Notes under the pieces: model-generated
The model's database searches: none
Seen by the model: the letters and a program-made list of their open reading frames with translations, nothing else
What the model was told of the DNA's origin: nothing
Program-made: the position numbers and the translations under genes
Part shown: piece after piece, positions 24,775 to 35,399 of the stretch
How the letters are laid out: each line of letters opens with the position of its first letter
Position numbering within the stretch: position 1 is the stretch's first letter
NCBI GenBank assembly: GCA_963513935.1
Contig: OY740769.1
Span: forward strand, 33,755,120-33,819,119
Source of the DNA: Aphrophora alni
Lineage: Eukaryota; Arthropoda; Insecta; Hemiptera; Aphrophoridae
Direction: 5' to 3'
DNA: 64,000 bases

Positions 24775-25014
24775 GGAACAATGAGTATGAGGGCCTTAGC
24801 TAGATCTACAACGTTTTAAATGTCGTCTTGGTTTAGAACTCTATCTTTTATTTTTCCTCAGGTCTTTCATGAAAAATTCTTGTTCTCTTCGATCCTAAAG
24901 CCATTAAAATATATGAGGACTTGGGTTATTTATTTTATGTTATTATCGTTCACTTTTTATGAGGCTATGATGTCCGAGAGGCTCATCGTCTGTAAACAAC
25001 AAGGAAAAAATAAA
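24775..25014 (+). mobile_element. SINE-like element, copy 3
   Basis: Blocks in order: AATGAGTATGAGGGCC, TTAGCTAGATCTACAACG, TTTCCTCAGGTCTTTC, CTTGTTCTCTTCGATCC, GATGTCCGAGAGGCTCATCG, and the tail AAACAACAAGGAAAAAATAA. This is one of the fuller copies. It shows the A-box-like GTCCGAGAGGCTC near the 3' end. Confidence 0.65.
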
Positions 25015-25019
25015 TAGTT

Positions 25020-25970
25020 TTAGCTTACGTGCAAAACTCAGAAGAATGCACAGTATTTCTATATTTTAGTAGAAACAGTTAGTGCTAAATTATTCTAATG
25101 GATAGGATTGTTAAGCATTTCATGCTATCAAGTGTCGGAATTTCCATAAGGGAAATCGCATATCTAGAATATCTTCATAAGAAATTGACTCGGTACTACT
25201 ATTAAAGTTATATATGGACTAAATGGTTTTTTTTATACTGACACCATTACTTGTTTTCCCATGTATCTCACTCAGTAAGGAAGGCGACAGAAGAGAATGA
25301 AGCAATCTTAAACTGACTTCACACTGCAAGGTTAGGTGAGGCAGTGTCACCTGTGATGCTGTGAGAAGGCTGTTACGAAATATCAAGATACAAATCTCAT
25401 ATTTAAGAATCACGACTCTTATTATTCTTCAGATCGCACTTTTTTATACTTTGGGTTTCGAGTGATTTAAATATTCATATAGATAAAGATAAAGAATATC
25501 TCACGACGGAAAAATGTAAAGAAAAAATGTCTTGGAAGAAGCTTTGGAATCATTGGTTCCTAGAATTGTACTTTCACACCGTCGGGACGCGGATATTCGT
25601 CATCTCTGTTGAGTCATACGACAATGAAAGAAGGCGGAGGCGATAGATTTAAGTTAGAAATGATCATTGCATGAGTAAGTCAAATATATATTGCGCAAAC
25701 ATAATAACTTTTAAAGTAATTTCCTGTTTTGAGAAGGAGATATTAGAAAAATCTATGCTTGCCAGAACTGTACTGATCTGACCTTGTACAAATACTGATC
25801 AAGAATTGGTGAGGGGTTCATTATATATCACAAAGATGTTCCAAAAGTCCTCCCCACTCTAAATTTTATGAACACTTAAAATACAAAACACGGTTTTGGG
25901 AATCTTGAATTTTAAATGGTAAATTCTATTCAAAGATACAGCATTTTAATGAAAGTAATAAGTTTAAAAT
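25020..25970. other. AT-rich stretch without recognisable features
   Basis: No feature can be supported. Confidence 0.45.
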
Positions 25971-25971
25971 A

Positions 25972-26292
25972 TTTCTTTGAAAATGCGTCTTGTAACAGTT
26001 CATTGGAAATCTCATTTAATGCAGATACCAATCCTGTAAACCTAATTTTGTTTAGTTACATCCTTTGCAATAAAATTCTATGATTACAAAATAGGCTGTT
26101 GAATTAGAAAATAATCGTTGGAATATTATTTAGTTAACAAACCCTGTTGAGGTTATTGACACAGAGGTAAAGGTGAATGGGGGGGGGTGCATTTCTTTGA
26201 AAATATGTCTTGTAACATTTCATTGGAAAGCTGATTTAATGCAGAAAACAATCCTGTAAACCTGATTTTTTTTAGCTACATACTTCACAATT
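25972..26292. repeat. Direct duplication, about 100 bp, 219 bp apart
   Basis: The block starting ATTTCTTTGAAAATGCGTCT at 25972 recurs from 26191 (ATTTCTTTGAAAATATGTCT). Both go through CTTGTAACA, TTCATTGGAAA, TTTAATGCAGA and CAATCCTGTAAACCT. A G-run sits immediately before the second copy. Confidence 0.85.
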
Positions 26293-26294
26293 AT

Positions 26295-27395
26295 TAAATT
26301 TCTGTTAAGTTTAAATAAATTATAATGGTAACTAGTTTTAGGTTTCTATATATCAAATCCATTTTAGATTAGGACAACAGTGATATCCGGTTTCCGCTGT
26401 ATTTCTCTACTCATTAATTCAATACTAAATGATTTTTCAATTGGTTTTTCTAGTTACCCAAAACGAAGATTCTATTTGAAGAAGAACAAAAATTAATCAT
26501 ACGCCAAAATTTGGTTTCTTTAGTTATAAAAGTTCTCAAAAGTCACTAGTTCAATATTTAAAGGAGGCGGGCTTATAGAATACATGATGCGTGCTCATGT
26601 CCATGGAAACTTTCAAAATATTTTGTCTGAAATATAATGTTGACATTTCATTTTTCAAATATTGAACAAGTTTTTTAACCATACATATTAGCCATATAGT
26701 GTCAAAACGACAACAGTTTTTACCAGATTTTCTACTTTAGCAGTTGGATTTATGACCACTTTTCTATGACACTGGTATAAATATTAGGTTTTACTGTGGA
26801 TGGTAACATGAATGTGAATTTTTAGCAATTTTTTGTTATAGACGTTTTCATTATTAAGAAACACTTTAAAAAAGTTTAATTTTCCTTCTGATAGGACATT
26901 AAACACGTTTTTATTATGATTTTAAAGTTAGTGCGTACAATATTTCTTTAGTATATATTATTAAAACTTTTATTCACTTATAATTGAGGAAAATTTCCCA
27001 ACGAAAGAAAAACATTTAAACACAAATTATTAATTTTCATGAAAGCCACGTTTCAATGAGCAATTCAAAATCATCAGTTGTATAGACATGTACAGTAATG
27101 TCGGAACTGAGAACATTTTTACTTGGTCACTGAACATCTCTTGTTGAAAATAAAATGTTTCTTATAAAATGTTTAAAGTTTTATAAATATTCATACATAA
27201 ACTATATAATTGAAATTTAACTTTATTTCATAAAAAAGCTAGTTAATAAGGGCCACCATGTTACTAATCCAGCTTCATGATACAATGTAATAAAAACAGA
27301 TCCTCTAAATGTAAAGTCCAAAAGTGCGTCTAGTTTGGTTGTGATAATGTTATTTGCATTATTAGATTAAGGGTATTCCCCCCCCCCCTTCCTAT
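26295..27395. other. AT-rich stretch without recognisable features
   Basis: A C-run at about 27378-27387 is the only simple repeat. No gene is supported. Confidence 0.45.
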
Positions 27396-27399
27396 TACA

Positions 27400-27660
27400 T
27401 AGTATAGGATAAGTTTGGTTAAAACAGTTGTTAAACAAGTTTTCTGATGTTTATATCACTACCTTCCAGACGTCTTCTATATAATGTGTATATTAAACCG
27501 TCTTAACTCGCTACGCTCGAGTCGGTGTCGCGACTCTGTCGTATCTCGAACTATAATTTGTTATTTATTATAACTTCCCTATTTGTTATCGTATTTGTTG
27601 GTACCATAACATTCAAAATTGAAGTATTCAAACTTGTGTTTCATTTAATCTGTTTATATT
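27400..27660 (+). repeat. Dispersed repeat family B, copy 1
   Basis: Shares AAAACAGTTGTTAAACA, ATGTGTATATTAAA, a Ser/Arg-like CTCG-rich block, GCGACTCTG and TGTTGGTACCAT with 48.9-49.27 kb in the same order and spacing. It ends shortly before the Penelope-like remnant. Confidence 0.55.
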
Positions 27661-27705
27661 ACATTTTTAAAACTCATTGTGTTTGTATCCAAGTCACTCT
27701 TTCTT

Positions 27706-27837
27706 ATATAATAAAAGAACAATAATGTCCGTCTATGTGACTTTTTTAATAATAAAGTAGTTACTTACTTTATAATCATATGACGCATTTCGGAACTCGT
27801 TCCATCTTCAGAATATCGCTCTGCTGAGGTCGTTAAA
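27706..27837 (-). repeat. Left inverted terminal repeat of a Penelope-like element
   Basis: This 132-bp block is the reverse complement of 28458-28585. Only a 4-bp insertion and a few substitutions separate them. On the minus strand it includes CGACCTCAGCAGAGCGATAT, a hammerhead-like core (27782-27811) and AATAATAAAG-like sequence. Confidence 0.9.
27782..27811 (-). ncRNA. Hammerhead-ribozyme-like core in the left repeat
   Basis: The minus strand reads CTGAAGA, then a perfect 5-bp stem GGAAC/GTTCC with a 2-base loop, then GAAA and TGCGTC. It matches the 28484-28513 motif except for one base (GAAAT for GAAAC). See that entry for the reasoning. Confidence 0.4.
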
Positions 27838-27839
27838 TA

Positions 27840-28323
27840 ACGGAATATGGGGTTATCGTACCTAGCATCTTGACAAACACGCTGAAGAAGATAGATGTAA
27901 CCATGTCGTTCCGCACCTCTAACAACATTAAGAATATAATTAAGCCCCAAAAAACAACACCATTAAAACAAAAGTCAGGAATATATAAAATCAATTGTGA
28001 TGAATGCGAGTGTTTTTATGTATGGCAAACTAGGAGGCAATTTAAAAAACAATTTAAAGTACATCTTCCAGGTAACAGAGTGGCGTATACAAAATCTAAC
28101 TACGCACGCCAAATTATAGAAGAAACCACTCGTATTCTAATTTTGAAAGCAACTTCCATCCAATTCTCATATGCAAGAAGAGCAAACAAATGCGCTAGAG
28201 GAATATGAAATATATAAAGCGCAGTTAAAAAGTCCAGAACATATGTTGAATGACCAATTGTATTTTAAGTCCAACTTGATGTACGACTTTGCTAGAGGAA
28301 TAGATAAGAAACACAAACACTAA
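27840..28323 (+). pseudogene. Penelope-like element linker and GIY-YIG endonuclease, broken
   Basis: A first frame (27840-28208) reads TNTLKKIDVTMSFRTSNNIK, then SGIYKINCDECECFYVWQT and RRQFKKQFKVHL. This is the linker plus the start of the GIY-YIG domain. GIY is intact, but the second signature, usually YIGQT, has become YVWQT. A Cys pair (NCDEC) sits between the two signatures, as is usual in Penelope endonucleases. A second frame, shifted by one base, runs from about 28171 to the TAA at 28321. It gives MQEEQTNALEEYEIYKAQL and LNDQLYF, the usual C-terminal block with its Glu-rich helix. The break near 28150-28170 and the altered second signature argue that it is inactive. The reverse transcriptase is missing. 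Confidence 0.75.
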
Positions 28324-28457
28324 GCGGTACTGCAGGTTAGGGATCAGTATATTCAACGTATTCGATGGTGTGCACACGTGGTGATATTGTCTGTGTTAAT
28401 GTGCGCGTGTATGTGTATATGTGTTACGATATGTTGTGTAATAATTTATTTTAATGT

Positions 28458-28585
28458 TTTAACGACCTCAGCAGAGCGATATTCTGAAGATGGAACGAGT
28501 TCCGAAACGCGTCATATGATTATAAAGTAACTACTTTATTATTAAAAAAGTCACATAGACGTACATTATTGTTCTTTTATTATAT
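28458..28585 (+). repeat. Right terminal repeat of the Penelope-like element
   Basis: Starts TTTAACGACCTCAGCAGAGC and ends near GTTCTTTTATTATAT. It is the near-perfect inverted partner of 27706-27837 and lies downstream of the endonuclease stop codon. Confidence 0.9.
28484..28513 (+). ncRNA. Hammerhead-ribozyme-like core in the right repeat
   Basis: The order is CTGAAGA, a perfect 5-bp stem (GGAAC...GTTCC), then GAAACGCGTC. The hammerhead core is CUGANGA - stem II - GAAA - stem III - UH, and the residue before the last GA of the first box is variable, so CTGAAGA is allowed. Penelope-like terminal repeats are known to carry hammerheads with a very short stem III. Here stem III could be the A-U and C-G pairs around GC. 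One extra T lies between the core and stem II, and stem I pairing is weak, so activity is doubtful. Confidence 0.45.
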
Positions 28586-28589
28586 TATA

Positions 28590-29660
28590 TGTTGAATAAC
28601 ACACTACATATGAACAAAAACTGCTTAATATTGCCACTATTTTGACACATTTAATTAGGTTTTTCTGATTTCCAATACAGGAGCACACTGTCCTAGCCAT
28701 TATCGTGTTTGTGTACTGATGACAACGGCGACGGACGGACGGTATGTCGAAAATCACTTTTTTCGATATCCTGAGGCCATGAAACATTAAGATCAGTGAA
28801 AAACGGTTGTCGAAACTTTCTACCTTTTCAAAACACCCTATACTTCGTATATTGAGTAAGTAATTAAAATACTGTAAATGGCGAACATTTATTACTTTTT
28901 TGTTACAGCGAAACGCTTCGTTGTATGATCACACTCGCTTCGCTCGTGTCGGACTTTCAGGTCTCGTTTCAGTTATTTTATAGGTACTTCGATGATAAGT
29001 CTTCACTTATCGCGACTCAGAAACTAAACCAATGTAATGTTTCCTTTACATTTCCTCATTCACTCACTCTGCTTGATTCAAACTCAGAATGGATATTTTC
29101 TAAGTCGAGAAACTGTAATTTTACGCATCCATTCCACATTCACTTCGACGTTCTCTCTAATGGAATCCGCCTGTTATCGTTCAACTATTAAAATTTATGT
29201 TTAAAAACATTTAGATTGTATATGTCGTAATGCTATAAGCAAGTAAAGATATGCATTTTAGAATAAAACTGAAGAGCTAGTCACTAAAAAGATAAATGAT
29301 CGTTCTTATCTCAATTTAAATATTAAACTAGAATTGGGAATGTAGTGTAACTATTTGTGTTAACAGGTTTGTGTGTATTTTCGTGTTTAAGGATGGTGAT
29401 GCTAACATAGGTTTAACTAGTAAAAACATTGCTTTACTAAATAGTTAATTTAGTCAGCATGATTTTCCAGTTACTTCTTTAAAAAATGAATTTCAATTAT
29501 ACATTTTATGTCTTAAATTTCTGTTTTATCTACACCATTTTACATTTATCGCTCATATGAATACTGTTATGTCAAATTTCAAAAATTGTATTGATGTAAT
29601 TTTTTATTATAAATTATAATTTTTGTCTTTCTTGGAGATCAAATTATTTTGAATGTTTCT
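28590..29660. other. AT-rich stretch with possible repeat B-like fragment
   Basis: Around 28930-28960 CTCGCTTCGCTCGTGTCGG recalls the CTCG-rich block of family B, but the rest does not match. No gene is supported. The 88-residue frame at 28925-29191 is unrecognised. Confidence 0.35.
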
Positions 29661-29666
29661 TTTTTT

Positions 29667-30078
29667 AGGGTCCGTAGGTAAAACAAAGGACTATTATAAT
29701 TTCACCTCCGTTTCTGACCCTACACAATCAAATTGCACACAAGTTGCAATCCGTCTATACAATCAAAACCATAAATCCTATATATTTCAAACTTTGCATT
29801 TATATCCTTTTTATTGTAACATATGTAGGAAAAAAATAATCTGTAACAAAAATAATAAGAGCTATAAAAATAGCCGGTAACTACGTACTTGGAGTAGTTG
29901 GGTAGCAAAAGCTATCAAATTGAAAATTTATTATTTTGAAATATTTTGTGTGGCATATCAAATAAAACTAGAAGTTATTCTCATTACGAATATGTATGTT
30001 TATTTGACGACACAATAACCCTCCTTACTTGTCTATGGAACCTAAGTCGTGTGGATTTAGCACATGCTTGACCCTTTT
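29667..30078 (+). repeat. Dispersed repeat family A, copy 3
   Basis: Starts AGGGTCCGTAGGTAAAAC, then GGACTATTATAATTTCACC, GCAATCCGTCTATACA, CCTATATATTTCAAACTTTG, AAATAAAACTAGAAGTTATT and TATGTATGTTTATTTGACGA. It ends TTGACCCTTTT. The ends form an imperfect inverted pair AGGGTC.../...GACCCT. Confidence 0.65.
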
Positions 30079-30084
30079 GTTTAG

Positions 30085-31195
30085 AAACTAGCACATGTCT
30101 GTTTTATTTGGGAAGGAGCGATAAAAGCAAACTTTATTATATTAAATTAAAACTTTTTAAATTTGTTTCCGTAGATAATAGTAGACATTTATTAAGTTAA
30201 CAATGAAAAACATTGCACAAACTTTCTAACTCGCCCATCACCAGAATCAAATAAAAACCAAATTAAATTATACGTCAAGAGTGTAAGCCCAATAGTTGTC
30301 ATACAAAAAGTTAAATGGTCGCATTCTTTGAAAAACAATGTATATGTTTAAATAAGGTACTTACCTTCACCTGTGGCATAAATGTCCTTGGTGTAAATAG
30401 TACTTAAAATTGAGCTTTTAACGACATTGATAAAGGTTCATTATTTTACCAGTTACTCCTATATCATAATATTTTTTTCATTTGCGATTTTGCACATGCA
30501 TTTGGGAAATTAAATTTCATTAAAATTTGAACGAAATCGGTTTTTGAGAAATTGCGTCTTTTATAACGGGAAAGTGGTCGATTTTTGGGGATTTTAACAA
30601 AAGTTGATGAAAATTGTTATAGAAAATTTTGAGAAAACGTATTTTTGTACTGTTTTTAATGATTTTATGTTAGATAACCTCAAATGTTGGTTCGGTCGTT
30701 TAAAAGAGAAAAAGAATCATTGGCCCCGTTGTAATCGTTCGAAAATCTCAAAATCTCTGAACGTAATTTATATTGAAATTTGGTAAAATGTGAAGTTATA
30801 TAAATATATTTACTTTCTGAAAAATAAAACGAATCCAATGGCGATCATGTTTTAATTCGATAGTTTTTAAATGTTTCATGTACTATAATTATCTTTCACT
30901 GATTTGGGATATAAATCTGGTTGAAATTGTTTACACCAATTTTCAGGTATAAGAATTTTTACGACGGCCTCATAGTTCTTTCGCTCTTTTAAAACAATTG
31001 CTCCCGACCTACTTTAAGATTAGATGCCGAACAAATATTTCGTTTAGTTCACAAAATACTAGATTTCAGAAACATTTGTCCAAATCATCATATCAAATTT
31101 TCTCATTTTGAAATCTATTCTCATGTTATTCACCCCCCAATTTTGTAGTCATTGAAAAAATGAGAAAAACATAAAATTCTTCGAAAAATTACTAA
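30085..31195. other. AT-rich stretch without recognisable features
   Basis: Short frames at 30604-30786 show no motif. Nothing is supported. Confidence 0.4.
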
Positions 31196-31199
31196 AATA

Positions 31200-31290
31200 T
31201 TTTCACATACTAAGTTTGATCAAAATCGGTTTGGTATGCAGAGCACTGCACACACAACAGACGAGACAAACATTAGAAAAGACATGGTTT
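31200..31290 (+). repeat. Dispersed repeat family C, copy 2
   Basis: Reads TACTAAGTTTGATCAAAATC, GGTTTGGTATGCAGAGCACT and GCACACACAACAGACGAGAC, in the order seen at 56.25 kb. It may extend upstream, but the border is unclear. Confidence 0.45.
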
Positions 31291-31688
31291 CGGCTTGGTG
31301 GACCTTTAAACAAATATTTCCAAGAAAAATAATCTATGCAAGTTGAAATATGTGCATACAAATATTCAGTGTACCCGAACAAAAGAATTCTGCTCTTGGT
31401 AAAAACAAAAGAAAGATTGGAAGAAGACAAAGAGACACTTTGTAGGTGCAAGTGACATGCTTGTAACAGAAGCAATTTTAGGAAGAAAAAATACACGTTT
31501 ACTTTGTTAAAAACAATTTGAACCAACTCTGTACCATGTTAGACTGGTAGCATCCTACAAAGAGTCTCCCAAAAGAACATAACTCGTCGGTTTAACCAAC
31601 CAAACAAAGAAGATCTTTCCCGAAAGGGCAGAGTCCATGTCGTGATTAAAAAGTTAATTAAGCACTTTAATTGATTTTCTACAAGTTA

Positions 31689-31717
31689 CTGAAGAAGACT
31701 TGTCTTTACGGCGAAAC
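31689..31717 (+). ncRNA. Hammerhead-like motif, solo
   Basis: CTGAAGA is followed by AGAC...GTCT (4-bp stem), then TTTACGGC and GAAAC. The layout recalls the hammerhead-like cores of the Penelope terminal repeats, but there is no recognisable cleavage trinucleotide and no element around it. It may be a decayed element end. Confidence 0.22.
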
Positions 31718-31806
31718 TAATAAAAACCCAAACTTTCAAGGCTCGTTAAAACGATTCATTTAACTGTTTTTTATAGCTGTAATTTGCTTAACTATCTTTT
31801 ACTTAA

Positions 31807-32081
31807 TTATATTTCTTTTGTAGAAAATGCCACGTGTTTCTTTCTGTTAATTAAAGATGTTTCAAGCCGTGTCCTATATTCCTGCAACGTGTAGCAACGT
31901 CTTCTCAATGATTGCGCAATATTTTCTCGATAATTATTTACCATAGCAACCACTAACTGTTGATTAGGTTGACCAAACATATTTATTAAAAGCAATCTCA
32001 TTATAACTTGTTTTATACGATATCCAGTTAGCACTGGCAGACAAAGCCTCCTTGGAATTACTTTGCCTTTCACTGCCTTCT
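31807..32081 (-). CDS. Candidate terminal coding exon, unknown protein
   Basis: On the minus strand CATCTCTAG could act as an acceptor. About 90 codons follow to a TAA, starting KAVKGKVIPRRLCLPVLTGY, passing NMFGQPNQQLVVAMVNNYRE and RRRCYTLQEYRTRLETSL, and ending FSTKEI. The composition is mixed and basic, with no repeats, unlike the low-complexity frames common here. I recognise no family. No upstream exon and no clear poly(A) signal was found close downstream, so this could be a chance frame or an old element fragment. Confidence 0.28.
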
Positions 32082-32084
32082 AGA

Positions 32085-32950
32085 GATGTCTATGACACTG
32101 TGCAGGATGTACCCACAGACACATAATCCCAGATATAAATAACTTTCTCAATATATTAACTTTAAGCTATAGACATTCTAGTATATGATTAGAAAATTGA
32201 TTTTATGATTTATGATATAATTTATTTTAATGAAAAATATTGCTTCCTTCTGCTTAATGCAAAATGAAGCTTAGTAATAAAAACAAAATCACATTGATTT
32301 TTCTTTCGATATTCAAGAATTTAAATTATTTAATAACTTACAATTTACAAAGAAAAAAGTATTTGTATGCTTTCAACCACTACAATAAATTCGAATTTAT
32401 TATCAGTTATAAATTATAAAATATACTTTCTAACGTTAAAGTTATTTCATAATGGTGAATTTTTCATAATGCTAAAGAAAGAAACCCACTAGACACAACT
32501 TTTTGTTTCTTTTTTTATCACATTTTTGTTTAGTTGTAGTTTTGACTGCTCTAACCTCACAGTTCCTTCTTAGGTTTTTAGGTTCCTTTCTTAGGTTATA
32601 GATTTAGTTTAGATTTAACTATGACCCTAAGTTACTAGACTATGTTCGAAGCTTTTCGTTTTATACTTTAGGTTTATAACTTTTTAGGTAGATTTTTACT
32701 TTCGAAACGTCGTATATTAGTTTTTGCAACAAATTATGATGTCTAATGTTGGATTTAAGCAATATATTAATAAAATATATTTATTACGTTTCCATGTTAT
32801 AACATTTACATGGATTCTACGTTATAAATTCTAAACTTATCCTAAAGATGAACAACGAATTTTGAAAAAAAATGTCAATTGTTGTGACATACAAATACAA
32901 AAAAAAATACACTCACTTAGACACAGCACACGCTTTCTAATATATTAGTT
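32085..32950. other. AT-rich stretch without recognisable features
   Basis: Some TTAGGTTTTTAGGTTCC-like phrases near 32570-32600 do not form an array. Confidence 0.4.
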
Positions 32951-32953
32951 TAG

Positions 32954-33009
32954 ACGAAACACGGCTTACTGCCGTCTGAAAAAAAAAAAAAAAAAAAAGA
33001 GAGAGAGAA
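32954..33009 (+). repeat. Hairpin followed by a poly(A) run and (GA)n
   Basis: GACGAAACACGGC and GCCGTC can pair across TTACT. A run of about 20 A follows at once and then GAGAGAGA. A hairpin directly before a poly(A) tract could be the 3' end of a retroposed RNA, but no body was recognised upstream. Confidence 0.4.
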
Positions 33010-33381
33010 TCAATGGACAACTACTCAATTTGACCGCCGAATCTGTCGCTTAATTTTCTCACGCTCCCTTAGATATTGTTTACTACAAAAAACCAAAGTA
33101 GTTTAACTTTAAAAACTAATCAATTTCACAAATTCTAAATTAAAACGTTCTTGATTTGGCGTATATGGTTCATTTTCGTTAGAAACAATTTCAATGAAAC
33201 TGAACAAATATACAATCTTGTTGAGCACTGTGTTGAAATTCACAATAATGTTTCGTTACTGGACAACTGATCTGTGGAGTGGGAGGGATTTTTGCTTGCA
33301 CTCAGGTTATTATAGTTTTAGGTTTAATTTTTTTTCATTAGTAGATAAGTAACTTTAGATTTAGTTTATAAGCAAGATCCT

Positions 33382-33408
33382 CCGATGATGATAACCATGT
33401 TATCGAAA
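33382..33408 (+). ncRNA. Hammerhead-like motif, solo
   Basis: CCGATGATG, then a perfect ATAAC/GTTAT stem with a 3-base loop, then CGAAA. The second base of the usual CUGANGA box is changed, so an active ribozyme is unlikely. The arrangement resembles the motif in the Penelope repeats. Confidence 0.22.
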
Positions 33409-33409
33409 T

Positions 33410-34465
33410 ATACATCAGCCCATTTAGTGGAAGTAATAAATAAAGAACAATTAATCATATAATTGTGTTTTATTTTAAAGTTTCTAGTGATTGTGGTTAG
33501 GGGCAAATTCGAATCATTATTGACCAAATATGGTTATAAGTATTTGAGTTTAAAAATGAAACAAATCCTTCAACTCATTTCAAAACGACAGTCATATAAC
33601 AATTATTTTGTAAAATTCCAATTTTAATCATACATATTCTCTGGTATATATATTATGAAAATTGACAATCTACATTCCGGTAATTACCATCTAATGGTTA
33701 CCACGTATACTTATTAAAGTGGTAAACGTTTAATAGAAGTTTAATAACTTTAATAATAACACAATAACTGTAATTTAACCCATAATCTAAAAACTGGACC
33801 AAAATAATTTTTAAACTAAATTTGCTGACCGTGTGAAACAAAAATTTCCATTCCGTCTTTATGTTAGTTTGTGTTTCTTATACAGTTACTCTCAAACTTG
33901 TCTACAATTCATTATGAAATTGAGATATGAGATTCTTTGCACAAAGGCCAAACGATGTATAGTTATTGTATTTTTCGTTTTAGAGCGGTGTCCACTCAAA
34001 ACAATTAATGCGCACTTCCACATTATATAGACCGGTGCATAGATTGTGTAATACTGTGCCCGCTTCAAAGAATTAAATATAAAGGTGAGAACGAGTTAGA
34101 AACACCATGTTACGAAACTGTCCCGCGAGAAGATTTTAGCAATTTACCTAAAAATAAAAAACTCCCTTTCTTCTACTTTTGCAATATTTTGATTTATATG
34201 AATGAAAACCTTTTCAAGCATCATATTGTTATAAAAATGTAAAATAAATAAATACATTATAGTTCTCCCTCCAGTGAGATTTCCTCTACGTGATATAACT
34301 TTCAAGTAACTTATGTATAAGCACCAACGTGAATTTGTGTAAATTATAAACTGTAGTGGGATAATATACACAACAAATTGAGCGACTATAAGACATCGAG
34401 GCCAGCTATTTACTGAGGGTAAAGGATCGTTTTTCAGTTATGCAGTCAAGAATCCAGGGTTTATA
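33410..34465. other. AT-rich stretch without recognisable features
   Basis: Nothing supportable was seen. Confidence 0.45.
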
Positions 34466-34466
34466 T

Positions 34467-35394
34467 TATAATATACCGGGTGTTTCAGACCACATAGACA
34501 CTATCTGTAGCGCCTAAACGAAACCAGATAAAAATTTTCTTCCAATTAGAACCCCCCTTTTTCGACCCTAAAGAATTCAGGAAAATTATTTTCGACGCTC
34601 CTCAATAACCCAAAAGGGCACTTTTGGGGGCAGGGTGGTGTTTTTGGATAATTTTCAAATAGAAACATAGGTCGTGTGATACCTCATTTTTTAAGTCTCT
34701 TTTTCAGAACATTTTGGAGTAAAAAAATTTTGTTATCTTTTCAGTGTGACGAAATATTTCTTTTTTAGTTTTTAGCGGGAAATGTGACTGTCAGCTCCCT
34801 AACAAAGATAGGGCAACCAATTTTTCTTCCTAGTTTTACAAGAACACACCCTTTCAGGAGATATGGGGTAGTATGGACTTCTATGTAGTTTTCAAATTTT
34901 TAATAAATTTCAAACTTTAATAACTTTTATCGAACAAAAAGTAAAAAAAAAATCAAATAGCAACCTAGGTTGAAAATTGTACAATTTGAGAGACCTTTTT
35001 AAAAAAAAAACATTTTTTGTATTGAAAGTTTGGTTCTATCTTGCACCATTGAATAATTGGAAAAAAAATGGTTCAAGATAAAAAAATATATATTTCGTCA
35101 CACCCTGTACAGTAATGAAAAGATAACAATTTGTTTTTGCTCCAAAATGTTCAGAAAATAGTGACCTTTAAAATGAGGTATCACACGACTTATGTTTCTA
35201 TTTGAAAATTTTCCAAAAACACCACCCTGCCCCCCAAAAGTGCCCTTTTGGGTCATTGCGGAGCGTCGAAAATAATTTTCCTGAATTCTTTTGGGTCGAA
35301 AAAGGGGGGTTCTAATTGGAAGAAAATTTTTATCTGGTTTCGTTTAGGCGCTACAGATAGTGTCCATGTGGTCTGAAACATCCGGTATATTATA
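34467..35394. mobile_element. Long-armed MITE, apparently split by a second element
   Basis: Left arm 34467-34743 and right arm about 35113-35394 are near-complete inverted copies. The ends are TATAATATACCGGGTGTTTC on the left and, reversed, TATAATATACCGGATGTTTC on the right. Shared internal landmarks are CTATCTGTAGCGCCTAAACG, CCCAAAAGGGCACTTTTGGG and GTATCACACGAC-type blocks. There is no coding capacity. The outer arms almost meet once the inner segment is removed, so the original element was close to a pure palindrome. Confidence 0.8.
34744..35112. mobile_element. Inner MITE-like segment inside the long-armed MITE
   Basis: The left edge reads GTGTGACGAAATATTTC. The right edge, reversed, reads TACAGGGTGTGACGAAATAT. 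TACAGGGTG is a common Tc1/mariner-type TIR start, and the flanking outer arm (ATCTTTTCA and TAATGAAAAGAT) is interrupted exactly here. The left end seems to have lost its first few bases. Confidence 0.5.
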
Positions 35395-35399
35395 CACTA

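Larger units (their letters stand above)
27706..28585 (+). mobile_element. 5'-truncated Penelope-like element flanked by inverted terminal repeats
   Basis: Two inverted repeats of about 130 bp enclose a decayed GIY-YIG endonuclease module. Penelope-like elements encode a reverse transcriptase, a linker and a C-terminal GIY-YIG endonuclease. They often carry terminal repeats in direct or inverted orientation and are commonly 5'-truncated, and this arrangement matches that. The reverse transcriptase is absent. The right repeat follows the endonuclease in the same orientation, as a 3' terminal repeat would. The left one is inverted against it. Confidence 0.75.

Noticed and set aside
29653..29908. 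Open frames on both strands near 29.7-29.9 kb
   Set aside because: They fall inside dispersed family A copy 3 and change frame between copies.
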